Source: Dokdonella sp963701115
GTDB taxonomy: Bacteria > Pseudomonadota > Gammaproteobacteria > Xanthomonadales > Rhodanobacteraceae
Assembly: GCA_963701115.1 (NCBI GenBank)
Contig: OY969566.1
Span: 3,224,001-3,288,000, forward strand
Direction: 5' to 3'
Length of the DNA stretch: 64,000 bases
The stretch's first letter is position 1. The number at the start of each line of letters is the position of its first letter. Of this stretch, positions 51,820 to 60,722 are shown in pieces. Made by a program: the position numbers and the translations under genes. The notes under the pieces were generated by a model that was not told the DNA's origin, made no database searches, and saw only the letters and a list, made by a program, of their open reading frames with translations.

Positions 51820-52686
51820 TCAGGTGGTCTTGGTCATCGCCAGCGGTTCTCCTGGCTGCGTGTTGCCGACATTGATGATGCGAAGGTCGCGTTGCGGGAA
51901 CGGGATGCTGATGCCGGCGCCGTCATAGCGCTTCTTGATTGCCTCGGTCAGTTCGCACTTGGTCGCGAAATAGTCGGAATTGCCGACATGACAGCGCAGG
52001 CCAAGGTTGACACTGCTTTCGGCCAGTTCGTAGACCAATACGCTCGGCGCCGGATCTTTCAGTACGCGGGTATCGGCTTGCATGATATCGAGGGCAATCG
52101 CGCGAGCACGGTCGATGTTGTCGCCATAGCCGATACCGATGACCAGTTCGATGCGGCGCATCGTGTCCGGGGTCAAGTTGATGATCGAGTCATTCGTGAT
52201 CAGCGCGTTGGGCAGGGTAATCACCTGATTGTCCGCGCCGCGCAGGCGGGTCTGGAAGATGCTGACCATTTCGACCTTGCCGGTGACGCCGTTGATCGTG
52301 ACCAGGTCGTTGACCTGGAACGGACGCAAAGTGACCAGCATGATTCCCGAGGCGATATTCGACAGCGAGTCCTTCATCGCGAGGCCGATCGCGAGGCCGG
52401 CGGCGCCGAGTACCGCGAACATCGAGCTGACCGGTACGCCAAGCACCTGCACCACCGCCAGCAGCAGGACGATCTGCATGATTACCAGGACAACCTTGCC
52501 GAGGAACATCGCCGCGGTCGATTCAAGCTGACTGTTATGCAGCCTGACACCAACCCAGCGCCCGAGTGATCTGGCCAGTTTCATTCCAATCAGCAGCAAT
52601 ACGAGAGCGCCGAGCAAACGACCGCCGATCGCAATGCCGAGATCGACCCAATAGGCGTGTTCGGGTGCCTGCAACCAGTCCATCAT
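51820..52686 (-). CDS. mscS: Small-conductance mechanosensitive channel (MscS family)
   Basis: About 288 aa, the MscS-type length. Three membrane helices: near 17-38, 60-82 and the pore helix 'VLGAAGLAIGLAMKDSLSNIASGIML' with the Gly/Ala knobs characteristic of TM3. A cytoplasmic beta-domain follows ('QVNDLVTINGVTGKVEMVSIFQTRLRGADNQVITLPNALI'). Releases osmolytes on hypo-osmotic shock. GGAGGAA precedes the ATG at 52686, so the frame to 52746 is not used. Its promoter region is bordered by the MITE-like element at 52747. Confidence 0.9.
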   Translation of the reverse strand: MMDWLQAPEHAYWVDLGIAIGGRLLGALVLLLIGMKLARSLGRWVGVRLHNSQLESTAAMFLGKVVLVIMQIVLLLAVVQVLGVPVSSMFAVLGAAGLAIGLAMKDSLSNIASGIMLVTLRPFQVNDLVTINGVTGKVEMVSIFQTRLRGADNQVITLPNALITNDSIINLTPDTMRRIELVIGIGYGDNIDRARAIALDIMQADTRVLKDPAPSVLVYELAESSVNLGLRCHVGNSDYFATKCELTEAIKKRYDGAGISIPFPQRDLRIINVGNTQPGEPLAMTKTT

Positions 52687-52746
52687 GGTGTATTCCTCCG
52701 GGTAGGGGCCAGCGCCTTGGAGCTGGCGGTAACGGTACCAGTCCAC

Positions 52747-52904
52747 GAGCCTGTCGGACTTTACTCGGCCGGGCTGCGAATCCGTCTGTGCGGTTCATGT
52801 TTCCATCCTTTCTGTCCCATGGAACCACGATGGGTCTGCAAATTGTCAATTGCTGCCCTCACACAGCCGAATTCCCGCCTCAACCGGCAAAGTCCGACAG
52901 GCTC
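52747..52904. mobile_element. MITE-like element, 16-bp terminal inverted repeats
   Basis: GAGCCTGTCGGACTTT at 52747-52762 is repeated as its exact reverse complement AAAGTCCGACAGGCTC at 52889-52904, giving a 158-bp element with no gene inside. It occupies the divergent region between mscS and the DUF4124/HEXXH gene, so it may carry or interrupt promoters. No clear target duplication. The remaining 215 bp of this 373-bp gap hold nothing recognisable. Confidence 0.6.
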
Positions 52905-53059
52905 CTGGTCAATCGTGCACTGACGACAGGTAACCGGGAGACGATCGCAGTCCGTCATCGGTCGCGTTATGCTGCGCGGATGGCGAAATCGTCGATCGCA
53001 AATGCCACACACCACTGGGCGACGGTGTCGCGCGGCTGCGCCGTCCGGTGTGGGGTCTG

Positions 53060-54223
53060 ATGCGCGCGCTGGTCTGGATCCTGGCGCTGGCCGTAGCGGT
53101 GTCGGCGCTCGGATTTGTACTGCTTGCAGGCCCCGATCCGATCGAACACGAGGTTCCAACCAGCACTTCGTCGCCGGATCGATCGATTGTGCAGATCGAG
53201 CCGGTTACTGATCCGGTCAAGCCTTCAGGTGAAGTGACGAAGGAACCGGCGAAAAAGACGGAATCTCGTGTCGGTATCGAAATTCCGGCGATCACCAGCA
53301 CCCTGTTGCATGCCGTCATCGACAGCCAGGCCTGCCTGGCTGGCACGGCGAGTGCAGCACAACCGGCCAAGAAGGCGATTCATCGCTGGATCGATGACAA
53401 GGGTGTCATTCATTTCTCGGATCTGGCTCCCACAGGCCCGGCCCAGGGGTACAAGAAGATCGATGTGCAAGGGCTGCCGGCGATTGTCGTGCATGCGCGT
53501 GGATACGACGTCAACTTGCCCGACGATCTGGTGCAGAACGCGATTTCGGCTGCGCAGGCCATCGAGCGGATCTTGCGCGGCACGCTCGGCGTTGAGGGTG
53601 ATCCGGGGTTGGTGCTCGATGTCGAGTTCATCGCCGCCGCTGATGCCTGGGTGAAGCGGGCGGGCAATCCGGCCATGGCCAATTCCGCCGGAACCTATTC
53701 GCCGCTGAGTCGAACCATCCATATCCGGTTGCAGGACGACGAGCTGTCGAATTTCCTCATCCTTCGCCACGAAATCACGCACGCCCTGATCCATGAACGG
53801 GTCGGACGATTGCCAACCGCCATCAATGAGGGAATCGCCGGATATTTCGAGCACCTGACGGTATCCGGCATGGGCGCGCAGATCACGATCGCCGAGTCGT
53901 CACGAAGTCTTGACGCAGCCCGGATCGCGGGCAACGGGCAAGCGGAACTGGTTGATCTGCTCGCCCACGAAGGCGCGGATTTCTATGCCGAAGGTCAGCA
54001 GCAACGCTACCTGCGCGCCTACGCCCTGATTGCGATGCTCATGGACAACGGGCCGGGCCGGGCGGCGCTGACTGCGGTTCTGGCCTCGCAGCGTGGCCAG
54101 CCTTGCCAGCCGGTCAAGGCCGAAGCGATCCTCGATTCCCGCTATCCGGGAGGCTTGGCCGCGCTCGCCCGCGACTGGGTGGCGTGGCTGGCCAACCCGC
54201 CGCGCAGCGTCCGCAGCTGGTGA
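53060..54223 (+). CDS. DUF4124 and HEXXH-motif exported protein
   Basis: About 387 aa. An N-terminal membrane anchor (about 5-23), a Pro/Lys-rich linker, a DUF4124 domain ('KKAIHRWIDDKGVIHFSDLAP', about 104-124), then a zinc-metallopeptidase-like domain with HEITH at 237-241 in 'LRHEITHALIHERVG' and 'AINEGIAGYF' giving E257 as the probable third ligand. A peptidase-MA-like gluzincin arrangement is likely. Substrate unknown. Start ATG at 53060; a GTG at 53048 is the alternative. It is divergent from mscS. Confidence 0.75.
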   Translation: MRALVWILALAVAVSALGFVLLAGPDPIEHEVPTSTSSPDRSIVQIEPVTDPVKPSGEVTKEPAKKTESRVGIEIPAITSTLLHAVIDSQACLAGTASAAQPAKKAIHRWIDDKGVIHFSDLAPTGPAQGYKKIDVQGLPAIVVHARGYDVNLPDDLVQNAISAAQAIERILRGTLGVEGDPGLVLDVEFIAAADAWVKRAGNPAMANSAGTYSPLSRTIHIRLQDDELSNFLILRHEITHALIHERVGRLPTAINEGIAGYFEHLTVSGMGAQITIAESSRSLDAARIAGNGQAELVDLLAHEGADFYAEGQQQRYLRAYALIAMLMDNGPGRAALTAVLASQRGQPCQPVKAEAILDSRYPGGLAALARDWVAWLANPPRSVRSW

Positions 54224-54262
54224 TCCGCGATTGTCGATCGGTCCGCTTCAGGCCGGATGGCC

Positions 54263-54291
54263 TTGCTCCAGGTCATTGAATCCATTAATAT
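54263..54291 (+). promoter_or_regulatory. rpsF operon promoter
   Basis: TTGCTC (54263-54268), a 17-bp spacer, TAATAT (54286-54291). The -35 is weak, the -10 good. It is the best pair in the 165-bp gap before rpsF. Confidence 0.5.
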
Positions 54292-54299
54292 CCGCGCCC

Positions 54300-54369
54300 C
54301 TTCGCCAGTCCATGGGCGAAGATTCTTGCCTCACCGTTCGTCGGGAGGCTGCCCCCGCACGCTGTGCGG
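54300..54369 (+). promoter_or_regulatory. rpsF leader hairpins, possible S6:S18 autoregulatory element
   Basis: The leader folds as CTTCGCC (54300-54306)/GGCGAAG (54315-54321) and CCGCAC (54355-54360)/GTGCGG (54364-54369). The S6:S18 complex represses rpsF leaders carrying a CCG-containing hairpin. These structures and position fit that, but the exact conserved bulge was not confirmed. Confidence 0.35.
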
Positions 54370-54388
54370 ACATCCACAAGGATTAACC

Positions 54389-54859
54389 ATGCGTCATTAT
54401 GAAGTCGTGTTTCTGGTCCATCCGGATCAGAGTGAGCAAGTGCCAGCCATGATCGAGCGGTACAAGTCGATGGTTGAAGCCGATGGCGGCAAGATCCATC
54501 GCCTTGAAGACTGGGGCCGTCGCCAGTTGGCGTTCCCGATGCAGCATCTGGCCAAGGCGCACTATGTCCTGATGAACATCGAAGTCAGTCAGGCCGTCCT
54601 CGACGAGCTGCTGTCGGGCTTCCGTTTCAACGATGCCGTCTTGCGCCATCTGGTCATCAAGCGTGACGAGGCCGTGACCGAGATGTCGGCGATCATGAAG
54701 AACAAGGACGACAAGGGCGACCGTCGCCGCCGTGACGACGATGGTGGTTTTGGTGGCGATGATTCTGACGACCGTCCGAGCCGCCCGAGCCGTGGCCCGC
54801 GCGTCGAAAGCGCATCGGACGACTCCGACTCCGACTCCGACTCCGCCAGCGCCGAATAA
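54389..54859 (+). CDS. rpsF: 30S ribosomal protein S6
   Basis: 156 aa. The S6 domain is residues 1 to about 102 ('MRHYEVVFLVHPDQSEQVP', 'KIHRLEDWGRRQLAFPMQHLAKAHYVLMNIE', 'FNDAVLRHLVIKRDEAV'). It is followed by a roughly 50-residue low-complexity tail rich in Asp, Ser, Arg and Gly. S6 binds S18 in the 30S platform; the E. coli tail is glutamylated by RimK. AAGGA lies 6 nt before ATG 54389, which begins the family N-terminus; the frame from 54257 is not used. First gene of rpsF-rpsR-rplI. Confidence 0.96.
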   Translation: MRHYEVVFLVHPDQSEQVPAMIERYKSMVEADGGKIHRLEDWGRRQLAFPMQHLAKAHYVLMNIEVSQAVLDELLSGFRFNDAVLRHLVIKRDEAVTEMSAIMKNKDDKGDRRRRDDDGGFGGDDSDDRPSRPSRGPRVESASDDSDSDSDSASAE

Positions 54860-54886
54860 TCAAACCCGACTTCAGGAATCGCCATC

Positions 54887-55111
54887 ATGTCCAAATTCTT
54901 CCGCCGCAAGAAATTCTGCCGCTTCACCGCCGAAGGTGTCGTCGAGATCGACTACAAGGATCTCAACCTGCTGCGTCAGTACGTCACCGAGACCGGCAAG
55001 ATCGTGCCGAGCCGCATCACCGGCACCAAGGCGCGCTACCAGCGCCAGCTCGCCGTTGCCGTACAGCACGCGCGCTTCCTCTCGCTGTTGCCCTACAGCG
55101 ACAGCCACTGA
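54887..55111 (+). CDS. rpsR: 30S ribosomal protein S18
   Basis: 74 aa. Conserved 'FFRRKKFCRFTAEGVVEIDYKDLNLLRQYVTETGKIVPSRITGTKARYQRQLAVAVQHARFLSLLPY'-type order is intact (given here in pieces: start MSKFFRRKKFCRF, core 'EIDYKDLNLLRQY', end 'RFLSLLPYSD'). It binds S6 in the platform. AGGA upstream of the ATG; 27 bp after rpsF. Confidence 0.97.
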   Translation: MSKFFRRKKFCRFTAEGVVEIDYKDLNLLRQYVTETGKIVPSRITGTKARYQRQLAVAVQHARFLSLLPYSDSH

Positions 55112-55212
55112 TCCATTCTTCTGAATTGACGACCTGTCGCTGACCGACGGGTCGATTCGGACAGCGCAAGCTGCGCCGGGCATCCCCGGCGCTAACGAAT
55201 TGGAGTTATCCC

Positions 55213-55665
55213 ATGCAACTGATTCTTCTGCAGAAAGTAAAAAATCTCGGCAACCTCGGCGACAAGGTCACGGTCAAGCCGGGCTACGGTCGCAACTACC
55301 TCGTGCCGCAGGGCAAGGCCGCTCCGGCCACTGCCAGCAACCTCGAGAACTTCGAGGCACGTCGCGCCGAATACGAAGCCAAGGCCAACCAGCAGCTCGG
55401 TGGCGCCGAAGCACGCAAAGCCAAATTCGATGCGGCCGAAGCCGTCACGATCAAGGCCAATGCGAGTACCGAAGGCAAGCTGTTCGGCTCGGTCGGTCCG
55501 CGTGATATTGCCGACGCGTTCACCGCCGCAGGCCATGCCCTCGACAAGAACGAAGTGATCCAGGGCGAAGGCCCGATCCGCCATATCGGCGAGTTCGAGG
55601 TTCGCGTGCACCTGCATGCCGACATCGAGTCGATGGTCAAGGTGATCGTCGTTCCGGAAAACTGA
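55213..55665 (+). CDS. rplI: 50S ribosomal protein L9
   Basis: 150 aa. N-terminal domain 'MQLILLQKVKNLGNLGDKV' then 'TVKPGYGRNYLVPQGKA', a long connecting helix and C-terminal domain ending 'VKVIVVPEN'. Binds 23S rRNA near L1. GGAG precedes the ATG. Third gene of the S6 operon; primosomal PriB is absent from between rpsF and rpsR, as in this group. Confidence 0.97.
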   Translation: MQLILLQKVKNLGNLGDKVTVKPGYGRNYLVPQGKAAPATASNLENFEARRAEYEAKANQQLGGAEARKAKFDAAEAVTIKANASTEGKLFGSVGPRDIADAFTAAGHALDKNEVIQGEGPIRHIGEFEVRVHLHADIESMVKVIVVPEN

Positions 55666-55693
55666 TCCGGGTAACATCCGCTTCAACGAGAAG

Positions 55694-55714
55694 GGCGCCG
55701 CAAGGCGCCTTTTT
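55694..55714 (+). terminator. Intrinsic terminator after rplI
   Basis: GGCGCC-GCAA-GGCGCC with five T residues immediately after (55710-55714). Ends the rpsF-rpsR-rplI transcript before dnaB. Confidence 0.9.
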
Positions 55715-55813
55715 CATTGACGCACAGCTTATGCACAGGGTTGTTCTCTATTGGTGAGACGCGGCGCTCGGTATGATCGAGTGTCGTCTTCAGTCCACAC
55801 CAGGCACTCGCCC

Positions 55814-57202
55814 ATGGCCACCTTCGCAGAACGCAAACCGGCTCCGAACATCGAGACCCTGCGTGTCCCCCCGCATTCGATCGAAGCCGAGCAGGCGGTG
55901 CTCGGTGGTCTCATGCTGGCTCCCGACTCCTGGGAGAAGGTGGCTGACCGGATTGGCGAGGATGATTTCTATCGGCGCGACCACCGCGTCATCTTCCGTG
56001 CGATTGCGACCCTCAGCGAGAAGGATCAGCCCTGCGATGCGGTGACCCTCGGCGAGTGGTTCGAGGCACAGGGCCTGTCCGACCAGGTCGGCGGTATCGG
56101 CTATGTCATCGAGCTGGCCAATTCGACGCCGAGCGCGGCGAATATCGTTGCCTACGCCGACATCGTCCGCGAGAAATCCGTACTGCGACAACTGATCGAT
56201 ACCGGTACCGAGATCGCCGGTGACGCGTATCAGCCTGAAGGCCGCAGCAGCCAGGAGCTGCTGGAGACAGCCGAGCAGAAGGTGTTCCGGATCGCCGAAG
56301 CCGGTTCGCGCGGACGCAAGGGCTTCGTCTCGATGCGCGCGGCGGTCAAGGATGCCTTCCAGATCCTCCATCATCGTTACGAAAATCGCGGCACGATCAC
56401 CGGCTTGCCGACTGGCTATACCGATCTCGATGAATTGACCACGGGCCTGCAGCCCTCCGATCTGATCATCGTTGCTGCGCGGCCGTCGATGGGCAAGACC
56501 GCACTGGCGCTGAACATGGCCGAGAATGCGGCGATGCGGACGAAGAAGGCTGTTGCGGTGTTTTCTATGGAAATGTCGTCTTCGCAGCTCGCCTTCCGTC
56601 TGATTTCATCGATGGGCCGGATCAACCAGCAACACCTGCGCACTGGCGAACTCGCTGAAGAGGAATGGCCGCGCGTGACCGCCGCGATCACGATGCTGAG
56701 TGAAGCAAAGATCTTCATCGATGACACCCCGGCGCTGTCACCTGGCGAGTTGCGCGCGCGTGCGCGGCGCCTCAAGCGCGAGCATGATCTGGGCCTGATC
56801 GTGATCGATTACCTGCAATTGATGCAGGTGCCCGGAAACAAGGAAAATCGCGCCACCGAAATTTCAGAAATTTCGCGTGGACTGAAGGCCCTTGCCAAGG
56901 AGCTCGATGTTCCCGTGATGGCGCTTTCCCAGCTCAACCGCTCGCTTGAGCAGCGCACCGACAAGAAGCCGATGATGTCGGATCTGCGCGAGTCGGGCGC
57001 GATCGAGCAGGATGCCGACGTCATCATGTTCATTTACCGCGACGAGTACTACAACCCGGATTCGCCGGAAAAAGGTGTCGCCGAAATCATCATCGGCAAA
57101 CAACGAAACGGCCCGACCGGCTCGGTCAAGTTGGCTTTCCTCGGCCAGTTCACGCGTTTCGAGAACCTGGCTTCCGACCGTTACACGGAACACTTCGAGT
57201 GA
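55814..57202 (+). CDS. dnaB: Replicative DNA helicase
   Basis: 462 aa hexameric 5'-3' helicase. The N-terminal primase-interacting domain begins 'LRVPPHSIEAEQAVLGGLML'. The RecA-like C-terminal domain has Walker A ARPSMGKT at 222-229, Walker B 'LGLIVIDYLQLM', and 'DLRESGAIEQDADVIMFIYRDE'. ATG 55814 (MATFAERKPAPN) is chosen over the frame from 55751. The stop overlaps the alr GTG (GTGA). Confidence 0.97.
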   Translation: MATFAERKPAPNIETLRVPPHSIEAEQAVLGGLMLAPDSWEKVADRIGEDDFYRRDHRVIFRAIATLSEKDQPCDAVTLGEWFEAQGLSDQVGGIGYVIELANSTPSAANIVAYADIVREKSVLRQLIDTGTEIAGDAYQPEGRSSQELLETAEQKVFRIAEAGSRGRKGFVSMRAAVKDAFQILHHRYENRGTITGLPTGYTDLDELTTGLQPSDLIIVAARPSMGKTALALNMAENAAMRTKKAVAVFSMEMSSSQLAFRLISSMGRINQQHLRTGELAEEEWPRVTAAITMLSEAKIFIDDTPALSPGELRARARRLKREHDLGLIVIDYLQLMQVPGNKENRATEISEISRGLKALAKELDVPVMALSQLNRSLEQRTDKKPMMSDLRESGAIEQDADVIMFIYRDEYYNPDSPEKGVAEIIIGKQRNGPTGSVKLAFLGQFTRFENLASDRYTEHFE

Positions 57203-58281
57203 GTCGAGCGACCTGCGCGACGATTCATCTCGGCGCGTTGCGCGACAACCTGCAACGCCTGCGCGAACTTGCCGGTGAAGCCCGGATCATGGCCGTGGTC
57301 AAGGCCGATGGCTACGGACACGGCCTCGAACGGGTCGCCCGCGTGCTCGTTGAGGCCGATGCTTTCGGCGTCGCCTGCATCGCCGATGGCCAGCGCCTGC
57401 GTGCGGCGGGTATCCGCCAACGCATCGTCGTGCTTTCCGGCATCGACGAAGCGGCTGATATCGGAGAGATGCACCGGCTGGGGCTTGAATCGACAATCCA
57501 TCACGCCAGCCAGATCGACTGGCTTGCGGCCGATCGTGATCCACGACCGCTGAAGGTCTGGCTCAAGATTGACAGCGGCATGCATCGGCTCGGATTCGCA
57601 CCTGCAGAAGTCGCTGGCGCGCGCGCACGTCTGCTGGCACTGGCGAATGTCGACCGCGATATCGGATTGATGACCCACTTCGCCAATTCCGATGTATTTG
57701 GTGATGTGCAAACCCTGGCGCAGATCGATTGCTTTGAAAGCATCACGGCGAATTTGCCGGGTGCACATACTTCGTCGAACTCGGCTGCGCTACTCGGCTG
57801 GCCACAGGCTCGCGGGCAATGGATCCGGCCCGGCGGATTGCTTTACGGGATCTCGGTGGTCGCCGGCAAGAGTGGTACGGATTTCGGATTTCGTCCGGCC
57901 ATGACCTTGTCGAGCAAGCTGGTTGCGATCAACCGCATCGGCAAGGGCGAGCCAATCGGTTATGCCGCGACCTGGACGTGCCCGCAAGATATGGATGTCG
58001 GCGTGGTCCAGATCGGCTACGGCGATGGCTATCCGCGCTCGGCCGAATCGGGCACGCCGGTGCTGCTCAATGGCCGGCGTGCATCGGTCATCGGTCGCGT
58101 CTCGATGGATCTGATCACGCTCGATTTGCGCGAGCATGGCGATGCCCTCGTCGGCGATCCGGTCATCCTCTGGGGCCGGAATCTGCCGGTCGAGGAGATT
58201 GCCGATCACGCTGGAACGATCGGCTACGAACTCACCTGCGGCATGACCCGCCGCGTGCGCTTCATCGAGGATCAGGGCTGA
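57199..58281 (+). CDS. alr: Alanine racemase
   Basis: 360 aa PLP enzyme making D-alanine for peptidoglycan. PLP lysine K35 in MAVVKADGYGHGLE; 'WLKIDSGMHRLGF' and the second catalytic Tyr region 'QIGYGDGYPRSAESGTPVLLNG' are intact, as is 'GRVSMDLITLDL'. Begins at GTG 57199 within the dnaB stop. One copy is seen; whether the genome has dadX is unknown. Confidence 0.95.
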   Translation: MSRATCATIHLGALRDNLQRLRELAGEARIMAVVKADGYGHGLERVARVLVEADAFGVACIADGQRLRAAGIRQRIVVLSGIDEAADIGEMHRLGLESTIHHASQIDWLAADRDPRPLKVWLKIDSGMHRLGFAPAEVAGARARLLALANVDRDIGLMTHFANSDVFGDVQTLAQIDCFESITANLPGAHTSSNSAALLGWPQARGQWIRPGGLLYGISVVAGKSGTDFGFRPAMTLSSKLVAINRIGKGEPIGYAATWTCPQDMDVGVVQIGYGDGYPRSAESGTPVLLNGRRASVIGRVSMDLITLDLREHGDALVGDPVILWGRNLPVEEIADHAGTIGYELTCGMTRRVRFIEDQG

Positions 58282-58282
58282 G

Positions 58283-59668
58283 ATGGCCAAGGCGAAGACA
58301 GCCTATGTCTGCAGCGAATGCGGCGGCGAGCATTCCAAGTGGCAGGGCCAATGCGCCGAGTGCGGAGTCTGGAATAGCTTGTCCGAGATCGTGCTCGAAC
58401 CGGCGACGAAGTCGGCGGCAGGCGGTGTTCGGCGAGGTGGCTATGCCGGCGCAGTCGATGCGCCCAAGGTGACGCGTCTGGCCTCGATTGCCGAAGAAGC
58501 AGACAAGCGCAGCGCAACCGGCATCGGTGAGCTGGATCGTGTGCTCGGCGGCGGGCTGGTCGCAGGTTCGGTTGTGCTGATCGGTGGCGATCCCGGCATC
58601 GGCAAGTCGACCCTGCTGCTGCAGATGCTCGGCGCGATTGGCTCACGCATGCGCAGCCTGTATGTGACCGGCGAGGAAAGTCTGGCCCAGGTCGCCGCAC
58701 GCGGACGTCGCCTCGGTATCGAACTGGATGGCCTCGAAGCACTTGCCGAAACTTCGATCGAACGCATTCTTGCCGAAGCTGCGAACAGCAGGCCCGAAGT
58801 GCTCATCATCGATTCAATCCAGACCATCTGGACCGAGTTGCTGACGGCCGCACCCGGTTCGGTCAGTCAGGTCCGCGAATCGGCAGCGCGTCTTGTGCGC
58901 TTTGCCAAGGAAAGCGGCACCAGCGTCTTCCTCGTCGGCCATGTGACCAAGGAAGGCGGCATCGCCGGGCCGCGCGTACTTGAGCACATGGTCGATGCGG
59001 TGTTGTACTTCGAGGGCGAATCCGGCAGCCGTTTCCGCATCCTGCGCGCGTTCAAGAACCGCTTTGGTGCGGTCAACGAACTCGGCGTGTTCGCGATGTC
59101 CGAGAAAGGCTTGAAGGAAGTGCCGAATCCGTCCGCGATCTTTCTTTCGGCGCATGCGCAACCGACACCGGGTAGCGCGGTGATGGTCACGCGTGAAGGA
59201 ACGCGCCCGTTGCTGGTCGAGGTTCAGGCGCTGGTCGATGCCTCGGCCTTGCCGAATCCGCGTCGGGTCACCCTTGGCCTGGAACAAAACCGCCTGGCCA
59301 TGTTGCTCGCCGTCCTGCATCGGCATGGCGGCGCCGCGGTCTACGATCAGGATGTCTTCGTCAACGTGGTCGGCGGAATCCGTGTGCAGGAAACCGCCGC
59401 CGACCTGCCAGTCCTGCTCGCTGTTCTTTCAAGCTTTCGCGATCGTGCCTTGCCGGACAAGCTCGTCGCTTTCGGCGAAGTCGGCCTTTCCGGCGAAATC
59501 CGTCCGGTTCCGAATGGCGAGGAGCGTCTGCGCGAAGCGGCCACGCATGGTTTCCGTCACGCCATCGTGCCCAAGGCCAATGCACCGAAGAAGTCGCGCA
59601 TTGGTGATCTCCAGATCATTGGCGTTGATCGGCTGAGTGATGCCTTGGCGGCTGCGGCGGAGATGTGA
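58283..59668 (+). CDS. radA: DNA repair protein RadA
   Basis: 461 aa. N-terminal zinc finger C10, C13, C24, C27 (CSECGGEH...CAECG); RecA-like core with Walker A GGDPGIGKST around 101-110; the RadA-specific KNRFG motif in 'RAFKNRFGAVNELGVF'; and a C-terminal Lon-protease-like (inactive) domain. It drives branch migration in recombination. ATG just after the alr stop. Confidence 0.96.
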   Translation: MAKAKTAYVCSECGGEHSKWQGQCAECGVWNSLSEIVLEPATKSAAGGVRRGGYAGAVDAPKVTRLASIAEEADKRSATGIGELDRVLGGGLVAGSVVLIGGDPGIGKSTLLLQMLGAIGSRMRSLYVTGEESLAQVAARGRRLGIELDGLEALAETSIERILAEAANSRPEVLIIDSIQTIWTELLTAAPGSVSQVRESAARLVRFAKESGTSVFLVGHVTKEGGIAGPRVLEHMVDAVLYFEGESGSRFRILRAFKNRFGAVNELGVFAMSEKGLKEVPNPSAIFLSAHAQPTPGSAVMVTREGTRPLLVEVQALVDASALPNPRRVTLGLEQNRLAMLLAVLHRHGGAAVYDQDVFVNVVGGIRVQETAADLPVLLAVLSSFRDRALPDKLVAFGEVGLSGEIRPVPNGEERLREAATHGFRHAIVPKANAPKKSRIGDLQIIGVDRLSDALAAAAEM

Positions 59669-59793
59669 TTCGACGGGATTCGAGATTCGAGATTCGGGGC
59701 AGAGCTCCGAACCTTGAGGTTTCCGATCGGTGTGCGCAGAACGCTTTTGCTTTGACGAATCCCAAATCACGAATCACGAATGCCGGCGCGCGG
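59669..59793. repeat. Short GATTCGAG-type direct repeats in the radA-ccsA gap
   Basis: GATTCGAGATTCGAGATTCG lies near 59682 and AATCCCAAATCACGAATCAC near 59759, roughly mirror-imaged. Related CGAATCCCGAATCCCGG text occurs at 8366-8382 and 8411-8421. Low-complexity spacer; no gene. Confidence 0.4.
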
Positions 59794-60594
59794 CTACATC
59801 GCGCGCCCAAGCACCATCTCCAGCACAAACTTGCTACCGAAAAAGGCCAACAGCAGGACGATCATGCCGATCAGGGTCAGGCGTACGGCGCGGTTGCCGC
59901 GCCAGCCCCAGCGCCAACGTCCGAACAGCAAGATGCCGAAGACGATCCACGAGGCAATCGAGAGGATGGTTTTGTGGGCGAGGTGCTGGGCGAACAGGTT
60001 CTCGACAAACAGCACGCCACTGACCAGGGTCAGGGTCAGGAACACGAAACCGACGGCGATCAACTGGAACAGCAGGGATTCGGTCAGGGTCAGCGGGGGC
60101 AGGGCGCGAAACAGGCGTGAATCAAGTCGGTGTCGGCGCAGGGCACGTTCCTGCAATGACAGCAGGATCGCGAGCAGGGCGGCGATGCTGAGCAGGCTGT
60201 AGGCGATCAGGGCGAAGCTGGCGTGCAGCTTGATCTGCCACTCCATCGGCTGGGCGACGGTGGGTGCCGCGTAAGAAACATCAAGTCCCAGCAACAGGGC
60301 GGCCAGCGGAAAGACGATGACGCCGAGGGCAGCGACCGGTCGGAACAGGTTGACCAGCAGGGTCAGAGCGGCGATACCGAATCCGGCCAGCGACAGCGAG
60401 GCGAAGAAATGCAGGTCGAGTCCGCCACGATGCATGCCGAAGATCAGGCTGGCATGCACGAGTACGGCGAGCGTCGCCAGAACCATGCCGATATTGCGCG
60501 CGGACAGCGGCAGGCGCGCCATCGGCAGGCCGAGGACGATGGCGGCGATCAGATAGTCGGCGATCGAGAACAGGCTGAGCAGGCTGGTAGGCAT
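59794..60594 (-). CDS. Cytochrome c assembly-like membrane protein (CcsA/YpjD)
   Basis: About 266 aa with eight hydrophobic segments. The CcsA/YpjD family marks are the histidines in 'VLVHASLIFGMHRGGLDLHFFASLSLAGF', 'WQIKLHASFALIAYSLLSIAALLAI' and 'FAQHLAHKTILSIASWIVFGILL', likely heme or heme-handling sites; the full CcmC-type WWD motif is not seen. It is commonly found beside ffh. ATG at 60594; the frame runs to 60663. It is divergent from ffh. Confidence 0.8.
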   Translation of the reverse strand: MPTSLLSLFSIADYLIAAIVLGLPMARLPLSARNIGMVLATLAVLVHASLIFGMHRGGLDLHFFASLSLAGFGIAALTLLVNLFRPVAALGVIVFPLAALLLGLDVSYAAPTVAQPMEWQIKLHASFALIAYSLLSIAALLAILLSLQERALRRHRLDSRLFRALPPLTLTESLLFQLIAVGFVFLTLTLVSGVLFVENLFAQHLAHKTILSIASWIVFGILLFGRWRWGWRGNRAVRLTLIGMIVLLLAFFGSKFVLEMVLGRAM

Positions 60595-60722
60595 GGCGCG
60601 AGTTTCGCACAGGCGCGCGGACGCGGGAAACGTGATTGTCGTTGGCACGCTTCCGGTGGCCAAGCCAGCGCCGTCAGTGCGCTGATATACTTCGCGGCTG
60701 CATTCACCAGACTGTTGCCATC

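Noticed and set aside
59669..59793. tRNA gene or terminator in the radA-ccsA gap
   Set aside because: GATTCGA text looks like a T-loop, but no cloverleaf can be formed and there is no T-run after a stable stem.
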